Positions 24,231 through 35,576 of a stretch of DNA of 64,000 bases are shown here, piece after piece; within the stretch, counting starts at the first letter, position 1; each line of letters opens with the position of its first letter. Under the pieces are notes generated by a model. The model saw only the letters and a list, made by a program, of their open reading frames with translations. It did no database searches and was not told the DNA's origin. This DNA comes from Sipunculus nudus. Lineage: Eukaryota; Annelida; Sipuncula; Golfingiida; Sipunculidae. The position numbers and the translations under genes are program-made. The stretch spans positions 39,633,079 through 39,697,078 of the forward strand of contig CM049309.1 in the NCBI GenBank assembly GCA_026874595.1. Reading direction: 5' to 3'.

Positions 24231-24503
24231 CTTTTTTGTCTGTGGTATGATGTACCACAAGGTATATTGTTTCCAGTATAGGTTAATTCAAATCAGGTTT
24301 TTAGACACATAATATTTCATAGTAAAGTCAGAAATGTAACCAAAGTCTATCATTATAATTATTAATATATTTCATTTCCAATATATTCATATTATTTTCT
24401 GAATATCAGGGGGATGGGATGATTACATTGACCATCCCCAATTGCTAAAAAGTGAGGGGGGGGGGGGGGTATGTACCCCCATCTCCCCAGTATTGACGCC
24501 CTG
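23945..24503. mobile_element. Second copy of the small hAT-like CAGTGGCGTC family
   Basis: Starts CAGTGGCGTCAATTT and ends ATTGACGCCCTG, the same inverted ends as the copy at 1741-2158, with shared interior words (TTATTAATATATTTCATTT, TGATTACATT, poly-G then TACCCCCATCTC). It contains two long (AT)n tracts (about 24037-24115 and 24162-24227). No clear target duplication. Confidence 0.62.
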
Positions 24504-25226
24504 CAAACAGGCACGGATAAAAGCCAATATATACACATGCAATCACCTTGACGGGGATAAAAGTAGAATGTATTTCCTTGAAAACATTGTAGAGTACATC
24601 TTATACATTTGTTACAGAGGATGTTGTAATTAATAAATTCATTCACAATTAATAAAAGAAAGTCGTGATATCATATATGATTTTTTATAAATTTAAAAAA
24701 GTAAATATATCAGGAAACTGAAAATTAAACACAGAGAAATGGATTTTCTGTTCTTTTGAACCTTAATTGATACTGGGCTTTTGTTTAGTCGCTCTCATAA
24801 CCAGCTTATGATACTGCTTATATATAATGACAAAAATAGAATTTAGATATAAAAAGCTCCAACGCTTTTTCGGGCTATTGATCAATAACAATTCCGAATT
24901 CATGACGGAAATTCCAAAAGTTATCTGAAACCCTTAAAAGCTGCATGCATCTTCATTATTATAGCTTTCTAATCAGTTTACCAATCTATCATTAAGAGTT
25001 TTATTCTACCTTTCACTAATATTTGTGCTTAGTCATAAATGTTATGACATTGTAATGCAGAAATAGGCTAAAAAATTAACACAAATAACGTAAATAATAT
25101 ACATGTATACCTTATTATACTAGCTGCAGGTAACTTAAAATAATATAGTGTGTACAATTTATTATGATTTGCACCCATGCATTAATCACAGGGAAAGATT
25201 TCTTTCCGGCTGAGACTGTTTTGTGG
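24504..25226. other. No gene recognised
   Basis: AT-rich DNA without protein-like frames. Confidence 0.5.
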
Positions 25227-25401
25227 TTAGGCCACAGAAAAAAAAATCGTTGTTCTACGGAGTCCCGATTTTTTCAGGTGCTCGTCTGTGTTGCTAATTT
25301 GTGTTCTTGACTTGAAGGCGGGAGATGAGTAATGATCTCTAGTGTCATCTGAAAGAACTATAGCCACAGGTCCTTTATCGCTATCATGCTTTTCAGGCCA
25401 C
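25227..25401 (-). CDS. Possible orphan 3' exon, product unknown
   Basis: A minus-strand frame of about 58 residues, with mixed polar composition and no low-complexity runs, follows a candidate acceptor (GATGTAGACAG|) and ends at TAA. Segments such as VAIVLSDDTRDHYSSPAFKS look protein-like, and the GC content is above the flanks. No other exon of this gene was found and no family is recognised. It abuts the LTR-like sequence at 25501, so it could also be transposon debris. Confidence 0.28.
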
Positions 25402-25500
25402 CTGTCTACATCCAACGTTTGTTGAAGTATACATGTGTAATAATATGCTTGAAAATTATATACATGTGTATATATATTGTTACAGGTGCTCTTTTTATTG

Positions 25501-26203
25501 TGTGACACGGGCGTAACTCGTGTGGTGAAACCCTCGCCGGGACGTTTTTTACATTCTATGTTTAATCCGTACTGGTTGAACTCTCGTTGTCATGCCGGCC
25601 TTGGGTTTTCTCGACTGGTCGTGAGTCACGTGATGAGCCTGGTGTGTAGAGATACATAGCGCTGTTTTTCTGGAGAATTCCTCAAACGCGTGTTTTACTG
25701 TGTTGTGCAAGATCTTATAGACTGTTCGAGAAGTGGAAAATTTTCGGCTTGAGGTGTGAAGGTATATAAGGGGGTGTGTTTAAGAAGAGGGCAGACAGCA
25801 GAGCAGATTCCAGCGGACGCAGAAGCGTGTGCCAGGACCTTATCCGACGAATGCGGCAATCATACATTTTCAAAGACTTTCTCCTGGATTTTATGCATTT
25901 GGACTTCAGTTTGCTTTCTGGGTTATTGCAAGAACTTTCCACTGGACTGTCATTCTCCGAGTGTTTACATTTAAAGGACTTATCGTTGTGATGGTGTTGG
26001 TATCCAGGTACTGTGCACATACATTATTTTCTCTGTGATGATATTGACTTGTTGCTATAACGTTGTTTTACTGTATAATTGTATTGATTTAGTGTATTGT
26101 ATTGTTAGGGTTGTTTTAACAATAAATTATAGTTATTTGTTGACAAAAAACCAATGACTTCTTTATTCATTCCCCTAGACATTTCACGCTGACTAGTGTT
26201 ACA
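25501..26203 (+). mobile_element. Solo-LTR-like sequence
   Basis: Starts TGTGACAC and ends GTGTTACA, a nearly perfect inverted pair with TG..CA ends. It holds a TATA-like GGTATATAAGGGGG near 25761, a long transcribed-looking section, and AATAAA near 26122, in the U3-R-U5 order of an LTR. No polypurine tract, primer site or coding region adjoins it, and I found no identical 4-6 bp flanking duplication. A BEL or Gypsy solo LTR is most likely. Confidence 0.5.
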
Positions 26204-26279
26204 GAATCTGATTTTTTCTATCTCCATTACAGATTTTGTGTTCATTCCGCATACGTGATCTGTTTATATTAGGTTCCGT

Positions 26280-26283
<4 letters not shown>

Positions 26284-26332
<49 letters not shown>
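26284..26332. repeat. (AT)n microsatellite
   Basis: Pure AT alternation. Confidence 0.95.
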
Positions 26333-26336
<4 letters not shown>

Positions 26337-26507
26337 GCTGAAGAAAACAACACTGTAAATTTACAACAGTTTGTCCCACGGGATGCGACCCGATCATCAG
26401 GTGAATGTGGTTAGAACAGTGTTAACAGTGTTGTTTTACTTCAGCGTTATACCTCTCTGGTCTAGTCTGTAGGCCATAGAGCACTTTGCAACGGAGGGTA
26501 ACTCTGC

Positions 26508-26622
26508 CTATGAGAGAGAGGGAGAAAGACAGAGTTGGGGGGGGGGGGGGGCGGAGAGAGAGAGACAGACGGACAGACAAACAGAAAGAGACAGAGAGGG
26601 AGAGAGAGGAGGGAATGAGACA
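26508..26622. repeat. Purine-rich (GA)n and poly-G tract
   Basis: GAGAGAGGG units, a run of about 15 G, then (GA)n interrupted by CAGACAGA words. Low complexity. Confidence 0.9.
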
Positions 26623-27402
26623 GATACATTTAACATTGCGACAAATGTTGACATTTTTTTTATAAAATAGTCATAAGTAAGGGCTCACCAGAAAATTCGA
26701 AACTTCTTTCGGTTTCGGCCACTTCCGGGAAACCGTTCACAAAATAACACCATGTAACCTATAACATTCATGTAACCATGCTATAATCAGTTCAAGCATT
26801 TTCTCCTCTGTATAATTTATCAAATTTTGCGATCACGTCCGGAGTTGTGACACGAGCAATTCCTTTTTTCAAATTTTTATTTAGACTCGATTAAGAGAGG
26901 ATCAGATAATACAGTTGTGAAGTATGATCATTAATACACAATCAAATATCCCTAAACTAATTAAGTACATAGTTAATTGGTACATGTATTTCAAATATTT
27001 GAAAAACCTTCCTGGCTGAGTACGTGTATACTATAGGACGCACATTGTGTAATTGCATCAGCTTAAATGTAACATTTATCAAGGATGAATAAATATAGGT
27101 AATTGAGATAAATAATTAAGAAACTTTGAGTGCCGGGGAGAGGGAAATTCCCTGTTCCTTATACTGACAAACCGTTCTGAATTAATATCAGTTACAAGTG
27201 TACCACACAAGCCACTGCACTGGCAGTCGGGACCGAGAGTCACATGTTAATCCAAATCAACTGACCATGCACAACAGACCGTGCAAGTGGGTCAGTGCCT
27301 GGGTTTAATGTCAGAGTCTATGCATATCCATAATGACCCTGCTGATACGGTTAGCCAGTGCTCCCCCCGACGGCTAACTGTTGTGATGTGTACAGTTATT
27401 CG
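26623..27402. other. Upstream region of the glutamine-synthetase-like exon
   Basis: No exon recognised. A promoter for the gene at 27436 would lie here if that exon is first, but no TATA box or initiator stands out. Confidence 0.4.
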
Positions 27403-27435
27403 ATGTGCCACGTCGCCCACAAACGCACGGCAGCT

Positions 27436-27580
27436 ATGGACGGGGAGCTTCTGAAAGAGCTAAAAGACTACGACTTCGTCCGTTTTACATGGTCTGATCT
27501 CCACGGCATCCAGCGAGGAATCTATTCACCAAAACGGAATGTACCACACTTTCTAGAACATGGGATATTTGTTTATATGG
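27436..27580 (+). CDS. Glutamine-synthetase-like protein, 5' exon
   Basis: The ATG at 27436 has a favourable context (GCT before, G after); an in-frame ATG at 27403 is an alternative. The 48 codons (VRFTWSDLHGIQRGIYSP and later HGIFVYMG) match the start of the glutamine synthetase N-terminal beta-grasp domain as found in type I/lengsin-like animal proteins: a V-R-F...D.HG..RG strand pair, then a PKR..P.FL..G segment. The donor is ATGG|GTGAGT. The catalytic exons are not recognisable downstream; the next kilobase has only weak candidates and is followed by transposons. The gene may continue beyond them or be truncated. Confidence 0.6.
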
Positions 27581-28080
27581 GTGAGTAGTTTCCATACAGC
27601 TCCCGTGTCCCCCACTCGCCTCCTGTGCCACGCTGTTAGAGAACTAGTCCGCCAAGTACGACTCCCATTTATCTGTGATATGGAGTCCGACCGTCTAGCG
27701 GTGAGAGTTCACCCTGCCGTACATGGAGGGACCTGTAACATGAATTACCACTGCTTGTTGTGTGATAGAGAGACAATCTTGTATTTATATATAGAAATAA
27801 ACTTTTTATGTTTCAAATTAAATCGATATATCACCTTTATGTGCGCCTGTAAATTTTTTTTATCCTTTGAACTGCCGGGGTTCAGTTGTTGCATGCCAAC
27901 TGGACATCGCCGGAAAAGGAATCCCATGCAAATTAGGTGGGCAATCTATGCAAAAGATGAATTCAGGGGGCCTTTTGCCAGGTATGCCAGTGCCGTGCAC
28001 TTGGATAGACCATATCCTTCCCATCATAAGTTGCGTGTTGTCAATGATGCTAATTTCCTATTGGCTGTTCCAACTTAAAG

Positions 28081-28127
28081 GCTCCAGCCCCCCGACGGAG
28101 ACGAAGTAATATCTGACTTCATTGAGA
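28081..28127 (+). CDS. Weak candidate exon after the glutamine-synthetase-like exon
   Basis: AACTTAAAG| acceptor and GAGA|GTAAGT donor enclose 47 nt that read LQPPDGDEVISDFIE in one frame. Its entry phase does not match the exon ending at 27580, so an intermediate exon would be needed. No family match is claimed. Confidence 0.2.
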
Positions 28128-28579
28128 GTAAGTGCCCATACTTTATTACATACTGATACTGAAAAGTCTTAAAATATAATATAACATGTTATTATATCTT
28201 ACCTGTTGTGACAGAGGGAGAGCGCGGTAGAAATTGAACAAAGAAATAATGATGAAATAAATTTTGCTGCATAAATCTACAACCACAGATACAATTTCTA
28301 TTTATGTATAAGTTTATTTATTTATTCAATTAACCAGTGCAATCAAAGCCCAGCAGATTGTGGTTCCTTGCTGATGTCCGAATGTCTTATCCGGCCCTAT
28401 TCACGTGAACTTTCAAAGGCGGAGTCTCTGAACGGAGAATATGAATCCTTCCCACGTTGCATTGCGACAAATGGCCACATTGGATAAACAGCGTTGCCGA
28501 TGACGAAAAAAAAACTTGCTAAAAACTTTCATATCCGGGAAACCCGGTTAATACGGTCCAACTGGCCGAAACCGCAAGT
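28128..28579. repeat. Left part of a dispersed repeat interrupted by the hAT-like element
   Basis: From about 28506 (AAAAACTTGCTAA...GGCCGAAACCGCAAGT) the sequence resumes after the insertion at 35577 (ACAAGGGCTATGGGTCTCGA...CGAGTTCGGCTCTCGAATGGC). The uninterrupted arrangement is present at 48611-48890, so this repeat predates the insertion. Nothing is recognised in 28128-28505. Confidence 0.6.
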
Positions 28580-28740
28580 CAGAGTTGGGTCCGAGTACTT
28601 TTAAAGTACTCGAGTACGAGTACTGAGTACTTTAAAAGTACTCGAGTACAAGGATGAGTAATTTTGCACTTTTTTCAAAAGTACTAGAGTATGAGTACCG
28701 AGTACTCAAAATGTACTCATGAGTACTGAAATGAGTACTT

Positions 28741-29828
28741 TTTGTCACCAAACTTGTTTAATAATGTTATTAAATTGAATATATTCTCAGAAAGTTAAAA
28801 TTATTTTTATTAATGAAAACCCAGTACAAAATAAAAATATATACAATGTTGTGTTATGCTTAATCAAAATACTGAGGCGTATAACATACTAGGGCATATA
28901 AACAGGCCATATACAGTTGAAATACATCAACGCATTAACTTATAAAAGTAGGCGGTTTGCATTGAAGAAACATCTGGTCTCGTAGGTTCTCTAAAATATT
29001 TTTAAAGCCAGGACAAGATAAACAATTTACTAAATGTTGTATTATGAAAATTCAAAATAGTTGTGGGAATGTTCAGAAACTACAACATAAAAAGTTACGT
29101 AAAAGTTAATAAATAAAAGTTATATTGTTAAAGGAAATCTCACTGACATTGTATAAGGCATAAACCATATGTTAACATTATGTAATCTTATAATAATAAC
29201 AATGATAACAATTATAATAATAATAACAACCAATTGTTATTATTTATATAATATTAATTTATGAATAATATGTGGCTGTAGCCTAATGAAGATATTTAAT
29301 GACAACCGGTATATGTGAAAATAGTAAAAAACAACACATCTGACAGACTGACCATGTCATTCATCATGTGTAATAATTTATGAGTATTAAAAACAGTTAC
29401 GTCAGTGATTATTACAACAAGGAATGTGGCGATAGTAATGTGTAATATAAATAGAATATTACAGGTTTTCAAAGTTAGTAACAGAAATATTACAATTGAT
29501 ATAAAAGAAATTTGAACTAGTAATGGTTATAGTACCCCTAGTAATCGAATAATAGCTATTACTTTTCTATTACAACCCTAGGGTAACACATCTGATGAAT
29601 TGAGTGTTTGTTTGGTTAGGTTGATCAAGAGTTTACAGGGAAACTCCTTTGGTTGATAGAGCACAATGAAGGGCCCAGTGTAGTGAGATTAGTTAATGCT
29701 GGGTGCTTTCATGGTCCAGTGGGCACTGGACAGAGGCTTGAGGTTAACCCCAGGTTCTCTTTGTTGATTCATGAAGTAGGCTTGGTCTTTAAACATTGGA
29801 GAAGTCCTTTGGGAGCATACACAGTATG
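28741..29828. other. Body of the hAT-like element, left part
   Basis: AT-rich sequence and, from about 29590, a more complex stretch that continues at 34688 once the nested element is removed. No coding region recognised. Confidence 0.5.
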
Positions 29829-30782
29829 TTGGGAAGGGTGTCATTCCTGATTGCCGAAAACCGGAATGCCGACTACCACCATGCCGATTCCTTTCTGCCG
29901 AAACGCCGGTCTGCCGACTGTGTCAATAAAACTGTAATATGAAGGTGGTTTCGGGATATGATGCTTGAAATACATGCTAATGACTAAATTTCATTATGTT
30001 TTATGCAGAATATATGAGGAAACAGTTGTATCTGAGGCTGGAATTTGAAGGTGCAAAGCAGGACTCGGCAATAGCCTGGGCGGGTCCATGCGTCATGGCC
30101 GCCTGACTTCACCCACGCCCGGCAGTCGGCAAGTCGGCTGAAGAATAGCTTCTTTTGGTCAAGCAAATTCAATTAAAAAACCGTAAACAGTGTTGAAAAT
30201 ATATGCTGTTTTCCTCTATGGATGCAGGAGGATAATACTATATACATATGGTAACACCTGATCGACGGATCGTCAAACGGCAAATATCAAATAGCTAATG
30301 CTTCTGTGTTTCATGTGTTGATTCATGACATTTGTATGAGCATTTGTATGCGTATTGAACCAATTAAACTGTCAATAAAAAAATTAAAAATGTTGCATAT
30401 CTTGGAATTTTTGCCCTCTCCGCATTAAAAAAAAAATAGGATATAAAAGTTTAAAGTTTAATTTTCAGATAAAACCAGCAATCGGGATTTTGGATGTGAA
30501 TCAAACATAAATCCACTGTTCGATTGTATTTTATATCGATATTTTGTTTTGTCGCCCCGTATTATCAGAAAGATTAGAAATCACCATGAAGGGTGTAAAA
30601 TGTGAAGAAATAACTGCATGCTCCATGAATAGATTTTAGTTGACACAATTAAACAATTAGAAACACCCAATGAACATCAAAAGGGATTACTTTTTAACGG
30701 GGGTTTCTTGTTAATTAACGGATCAATGGGATTACGAGTAACCGTGACCAATCGATTGTTGTAACAGCACAAGAGTAAAATT

Positions 30783-31420
30783 AGGGGCCTTTTCCATGCG
30801 CGCGTTTCCGCGCGCTGAAAAAATCGCGCAAGTGTAAATCAGATACTGTGGTTTCCTTTTTGTTCGCGAGGGTTTTAATTTCGCGATATTCGCGAATGGA
30901 AAATAATCGCGAAAATGAAGCCCTCGGGAATAATTGGCCAATTGAGTGTGTCCTTCATATTTAGTGTAGCCAATACTTGTATGGAAATAGGTTAGAACAG
31001 TAAGAAATTTTAAAATAAGTTACATCCATGCAGGTATAAGGAAAACGTTCCCTTAAATTTGAACAAAACTACCTGTGCTGTGTGTACGGGCCCATCGTTA
31101 TATGAGAAGAATATCACGAACTCATGACATATTTTTATTTTATAATACACACAGGTATGGATTTACCAAAGATTTGATATAGGTTCTGGTGAGATCGCGA
31201 AAATGAAACGCGAATATGAAGCCAACCACAGTATACCTTTTCCATGCACAAGGAAACGCGCGATTTTTCAGCGCGCGTTTCCGCGCGCGGAAAAGTCGCA
31301 CCAGGTTTAATCATGTGTCCCTTTTCCATGCGCGCGGAAACGCGCGCGGGTGAGTCTTCTTGTTCAGGTCAAGGACACGAAAGCTCTCTGCTTGCAGACG
31401 CACCAGCATTGATCATGGTG

Positions 31421-31487
<67 letters not shown>

Positions 31488-31753
31488 TATTCTGCTTGTC
31501 AATAGTAATGAAAACTATACGTTCCTGTAAATATAACGAAAGTTATAAATGCATGGATGAATACAGTGACATGTACAAATACATGTACATGCTTGACATG
31601 TTACTGGGAACGATTTAGGATGGGGATTCCCTTGTAAGAGCACGTTTTGCGGAGATTGGATTACGCGGAAACGCGCGCGTTTCCGCGCATATGGAAAAGC
31701 TAAATTCAGCGCGTTTTTTTCAGCGTTTCCGCTCGCATGGAAAAGGGGCCTAA
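30783..31753. mobile_element. GC-rich inverted-repeat element within the nest
   Basis: Ends AGGGGCCTTTTCCATGCGCG (left) and, inverted on the right, AGGCCCCTTTTCCATGCGAG, bounded by TTA and TAA. The interior repeats CGCGCGTTTCCGCGCG-like words in both orientations (30800, 30890, 31255, 31330, 31668), making several strong hairpins. No coding capacity. Confidence 0.6.
31424..31484. repeat. (AT)n microsatellite
   Basis: About 30 AT units immediately before the tandemly duplicated segment. Confidence 0.95.
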
Positions 31754-33165
31754 CGGACTCATTGTGAGTAATTGGTATCTATGTTCACTGAAGGGCAACA
31801 ATATGAGAGAGAGAAAAAGACTTTATGAAAGAGAGCTATACTGATATATATAACATTATAGTTTAGAGAGAGGTCAATATGTTATTATGAGAGAGATAGA
31901 GAGATCAGTAAAATATTATGAGAGAGACTAATATAATATTATAAATTTTTTCAGCAGACGGCAATTCTTGCGTGTATAAGAATGTGTCACATGATGATGA
32001 TTTACTTGTACATATCAGTAAATTATTTCAGCATACGGCGATTCCCGCGTGTATAAAATTGTGTCACATGATGATGATTTACTTGTACATATCAGTAAAT
32101 TATTTCAGCATACGGCGATTCTTGCGTGTATAAAATTGTGTCACATGATGATGATTTACTTGTTCATATCAGTAAATTATTTCAGCAGACGGCGATTCTT
32201 GCGTGTATAAAATGTGCAACATGATGATGATTTACTTGTTCATATCAGTAAATTATTTTTGCAGACGGTGATTTTTGTTCCCATGATTGCACATATACCA
32301 TGTATATATATATATATATACAATGTATAGGCCTACATATTATACTCTTCCGTACAATAAATAAACATATATATATATATATATGTATTATTCTGCTTGT
32401 CAATAGTAATGAAAACTATACGTTCCTGTAAATATAACCAAAGTTATAAATGCATGGATGAATACAGTGACATGTACAAATACATGTACATGCTTGACAT
32501 GTTACTGGGAACGATTTAGGATGGGGATTCCCTTGTAAGAGCACGTTTTGCGGAGGTTGGAAAAGCTAAATATAGCGCGTTTTTTTTCAGCGCGCTGAAA
32601 CGCGCGCGTTTCCGCTCGCATGGAAAAGGGGCCTAACGGACTCATTGTGAGTAATTGGTATCTATGTTCACTAAAGGGCAACAATATGAGAGAGAAAAAG
32701 ACTTTATGAAAGAGAGCTATACTGATATATATAACATTATAGTTAAGAGAGAGGTCAATATGTTGTTATGAGAGAGGTAGAGCGATCAGTAAAATATTAT
32801 GAGAGAGACTAATATAATATTATAAATTTTTTCAGCAGACGGCAATTCTTGCGTGTATAAGAATGTGTCACATGATGATGATTTACTTGTACATATCAGT
32901 AAATTATTTCAGCATACGGCGATTCTTGCGTGTATAAAATTGTGTCACATGATGATGATTTACTTGTTCATATCAGTAAATTATTTCAGCAGACGGCGAT
33001 TCTTGCGTGTATAAAATGTGTCACATGATGATTTACTTGTTCATATCAGTAAATTATTTTTGCAGACGGTGATTTTTGTTCCCATGATTGCACATATACC
33101 ATGTATATATATACAATGTATAGGCCTATATATTATACTCTTCCGTACAATAAATAAACATCCTA
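31484..33165. repeat. Tandem duplication (offset 901 bp) with internal repeats of about 72 bp
   Basis: Sequence from GTATTATTCTGCTTGTCAAT at 31484 recurs from 32385 with few changes, running to the TCTTCCGTACAATAAATAAA that ends both copies. Copy 1 ends near 32366 and copy 2 near 33160. Each copy contains a run of units of about 72 bp (GCGTGTATAAAA..GTGTCACATGATGATGATTTACTTG..CATATCAGTAAATTATTTCAGCA): four to five in copy 1 (31935-32280) and three to four in copy 2 (32836-33080). The first copy also contains the right end of the GC-rich element and the second copy a duplicate of it (to 32635). Confidence 0.88.
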
Positions 33166-33239
33166 ATTGTTCATTCATATCCATTATAATTTAATTCCGA
33201 TTGTATCATAATACACATTAATACTTATATATTCCTCGC

Positions 33240-33620
33240 TAACAAATGTATATTTAATATTATAAATAATGTTATCTCTCCCCCTCTCTCTTTTCACCCC
33301 TCTCTCTCTCTCTCTCTTAATATGTACACAACATAAGCTCTCTTGTATAAAATAAAGAATTATATACTTCTTTCTTTAAAATACTTTTTGTGTCCTCTCT
33401 AACAATTAATACGTATTATTTTTATCGCAATCTTTCTCTTTTTGAATATTACTTTGAATTCTCTCTAGATCTCATAAAATCATATTGATCTCTCTCCCTC
33501 TCTCTCTCTTATAAAATTATATTGATATCGCTATCTGTCTTTCTCTCTCTCATATCATGTTAAATTGATTTCGATCCCTCTCAATCTTAAAATTGCTCTC
33601 ATGAAATAAGAAATATGCAT
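33240..33620. repeat. (CT)-rich low-complexity DNA
   Basis: Repeated CTCTCTCTC runs separated by AT-rich stretches, the inverted counterpart of the GAGAGA-rich DNA at 31800-31930. Confidence 0.7.
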
Positions 33621-33829
33621 CGGGAAAGGATTAGTAAATATAATCGTTCCCCTTCAGTGAACATGGCTATCGGTTACATTTGATAAATCAGTTACCCCGG
33701 TGTTGTTTCAACAACCAAAAGGTCATGGTTACTACTAATTACCCTCCCATTGATCCCCTAATTAAGTAGACCCCGATATCGAAATGTTTCCTTTTGATTT
33801 CCATAGACTGTGTTGAAATACATGGACCG

Positions 33830-34374
33830 CTAAAATATATTCATTGTACAGATCCTATTAATTTTTAAAATGTTGTATCTCATAATATTATATATCTTCA
33901 TGGTATTATGGAACGCTTAAACAATATATCGAAATAAAATACAACTGAACAGTGTGTTCATGTTTGTGACACATCCAGTAGCCGACCGTTGATTATTAAC
34001 TGAAGATCCCAAGATTATCTGCTGAATTCCGTAAACAGAATAGTTCAGTTGATTCATAAATTTTAATTGAAATGTATCAGAAATAGAAGAGTGCTGATTA
34101 ATGTGCATTTCAATATTCATCACTAAATAATGCAGTGTGCAGTTTTTTTTATTTGTAAATATCCAACAGAACCATTTTCACGTCCGCTCTAATTCGAAAA
34201 AAAATAAACAATTAAGGATTTCGTTCCACGATCGGTCTAACATTCCTTTTACATATCTTATCTTATCGTATTTAGGCTTCCACAAAGCAAACACAATGTA
34301 AAATCTGACCATTAATAACGGTTTAATTTGTCTGAGGAAGCCTTCCTTTCTCATGTTGACCTGGCTGTGTATGG
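33830..34374. other. Inner part of the nested element, no gene
   Basis: AT-rich; no coding frame recognised. Confidence 0.5.
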
Positions 34375-34687
34375 TCAGCCGACTTGCCGACTGCCGGGCG
34401 TGGGTGAAATCAGTCGGCCATATGACACTTGGGCCCGCCAGGCTATTGCCGAGTCCTGCATTGCACCTTCAAATTCCAGCCTCAGATACAACTATTTCCT
34501 CCTATTCAACATACAACATTATGAATTTTAGTCATTAGCATGTATTTCATGCATCATATCCCGAAATCATCTTCATATTACAGTTTTATTGACACAGTCG
34601 GCAGACCGGCGTTTCGACAAAAAGGAATCTGCATGGTGGTAGTCGGCATTCCGGCATTCGGCAAACCGGCATGTACCCGTTGGGAAG

Positions 34688-35410
34688 TTATTGTCAGCTG
34701 ATAGTAGAATGTGATGGTGCAGCCTATGTTGTAGCAGCTTCAGGGTGTATGCATGGTTTGATAGTCCCAGCTTTTCATGGGTCGATCAGTTGACAGTCAA
34801 CAGCTGACTCTTAGTTGTGCCACACAGACTGTGTACAGAACTCATTAAAAACTACAATTCCCACTGAAAATCTGCTCAACCTACACTCACATTTAGTTTC
34901 ATATATAAATCAATTCAAGCTTGATTAGCCCAAGCCCCAGAGCACTGCTGAGTTTGTTATGATGAACAGGTTCTGAGTATATTTATTTGTAATGAATTGT
35001 GGCAAATCTTAACTGTTTTATTTTTGGATCTTTCAAAAATTATAATTTTTTCTCTTAAATTTTACTCAGTATGAATTTGCATATTTAATGTTTTATTGAA
35101 CACTATGTACTTATCTTGCTGGAAATATATAATGCTGTACACATGTACATATGAATTGCATGAATGTATTAATAATGAAATAGTTCAATTTATTTATATT
35201 TTATATTAAATAAAAGTGTTAGTTGTAGTAAAAGAAACAAAGTAATAGTAGTAGTTATCAATGCTGTAATAGTTTAGTTATAGTAACAGATGGATTACTT
35301 TAAGTACTATTATATATGATATTATATATGTTATATATTATATATATCTTACCATAATATTCTATAATAAACTATAACTAATATAATAAATTGAGATTAA
35401 AGTTTATTTA
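34688..35410. other. Body of the hAT-like element, right part
   Basis: Continues the sequence interrupted at 29836. Moderately complex to about 34900, then AT-rich. No transposase-like frame. Confidence 0.5.
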
Positions 35411-35576
35411 GAAAAATATGAAATACCCAAAAGTACTCATGAAGTACTCATATCAGTACCGAGTACTTTCAAAAGTACTCGAGTACAAGTACGAGTACTT
35501 TTGTGATTTTTATAAAGTACTCATGAGTACGAGTACTATGAGTACGAGTACTTTTGGTCCCAACTCTGTCGCAAGT

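Larger units (their letters stand above)
29837..34679. mobile_element. 4.8-kb element with about 305-bp terminal inverted repeats
   Basis: 29837-30141 and 34375-34679 are inverted copies about 85-90% alike, built around CCGGAATGCCGACTACCACC and ACTGTGTCAATAAAACTGTA. An exact 8-bp TTGGGAAG flanks both sides (29829-29836 and 34680-34687). Weaker inverted similarity continues inward (30610-30780 against 33670-33830). No transposase frame is visible. The 8-bp duplication would suit hAT or P-type elements, but the termini match no family I recognise. Confidence 0.72.
28580..35568. mobile_element. 7.0-kb hAT-like non-autonomous element, outermost of a nest
   Basis: Ends are CAGAGTTGGGTCC and the inverted CAGAGTTGGGACC, flanked by CCGCAAGT (28572-28579) and TCGCAAGT (35569-35576), a 7/8 match, as expected for an aged 8-bp hAT duplication. 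Dense GAGTACT / AGTACTC words follow each end for about 160 bp (28590-28740 and 35420-35560), the usual subterminal repeats. No hAT transposase frame is visible. Most of the interior comes from later insertions (29837-34679). Confidence 0.75.

Noticed and set aside
27602-27690. Second glutamine-synthetase exon after TTTCCATACAG
   Set aside because: Phase fits and there is a donor (GCG|GTGAGA), but the translated residues do not match the expected order of the enzyme's motifs.
31935-33080. CRISPR-like array
   Set aside because: The units of about 72 bp abut directly with no spacers, in a eukaryotic transposon context.
28580-35568. A transposase gene inside the nested hAT-like block
   Set aside because: No frame longer than about 125 codons, and none with BED-finger or dimerisation-domain motifs; the longest includes (AT)n sequence.
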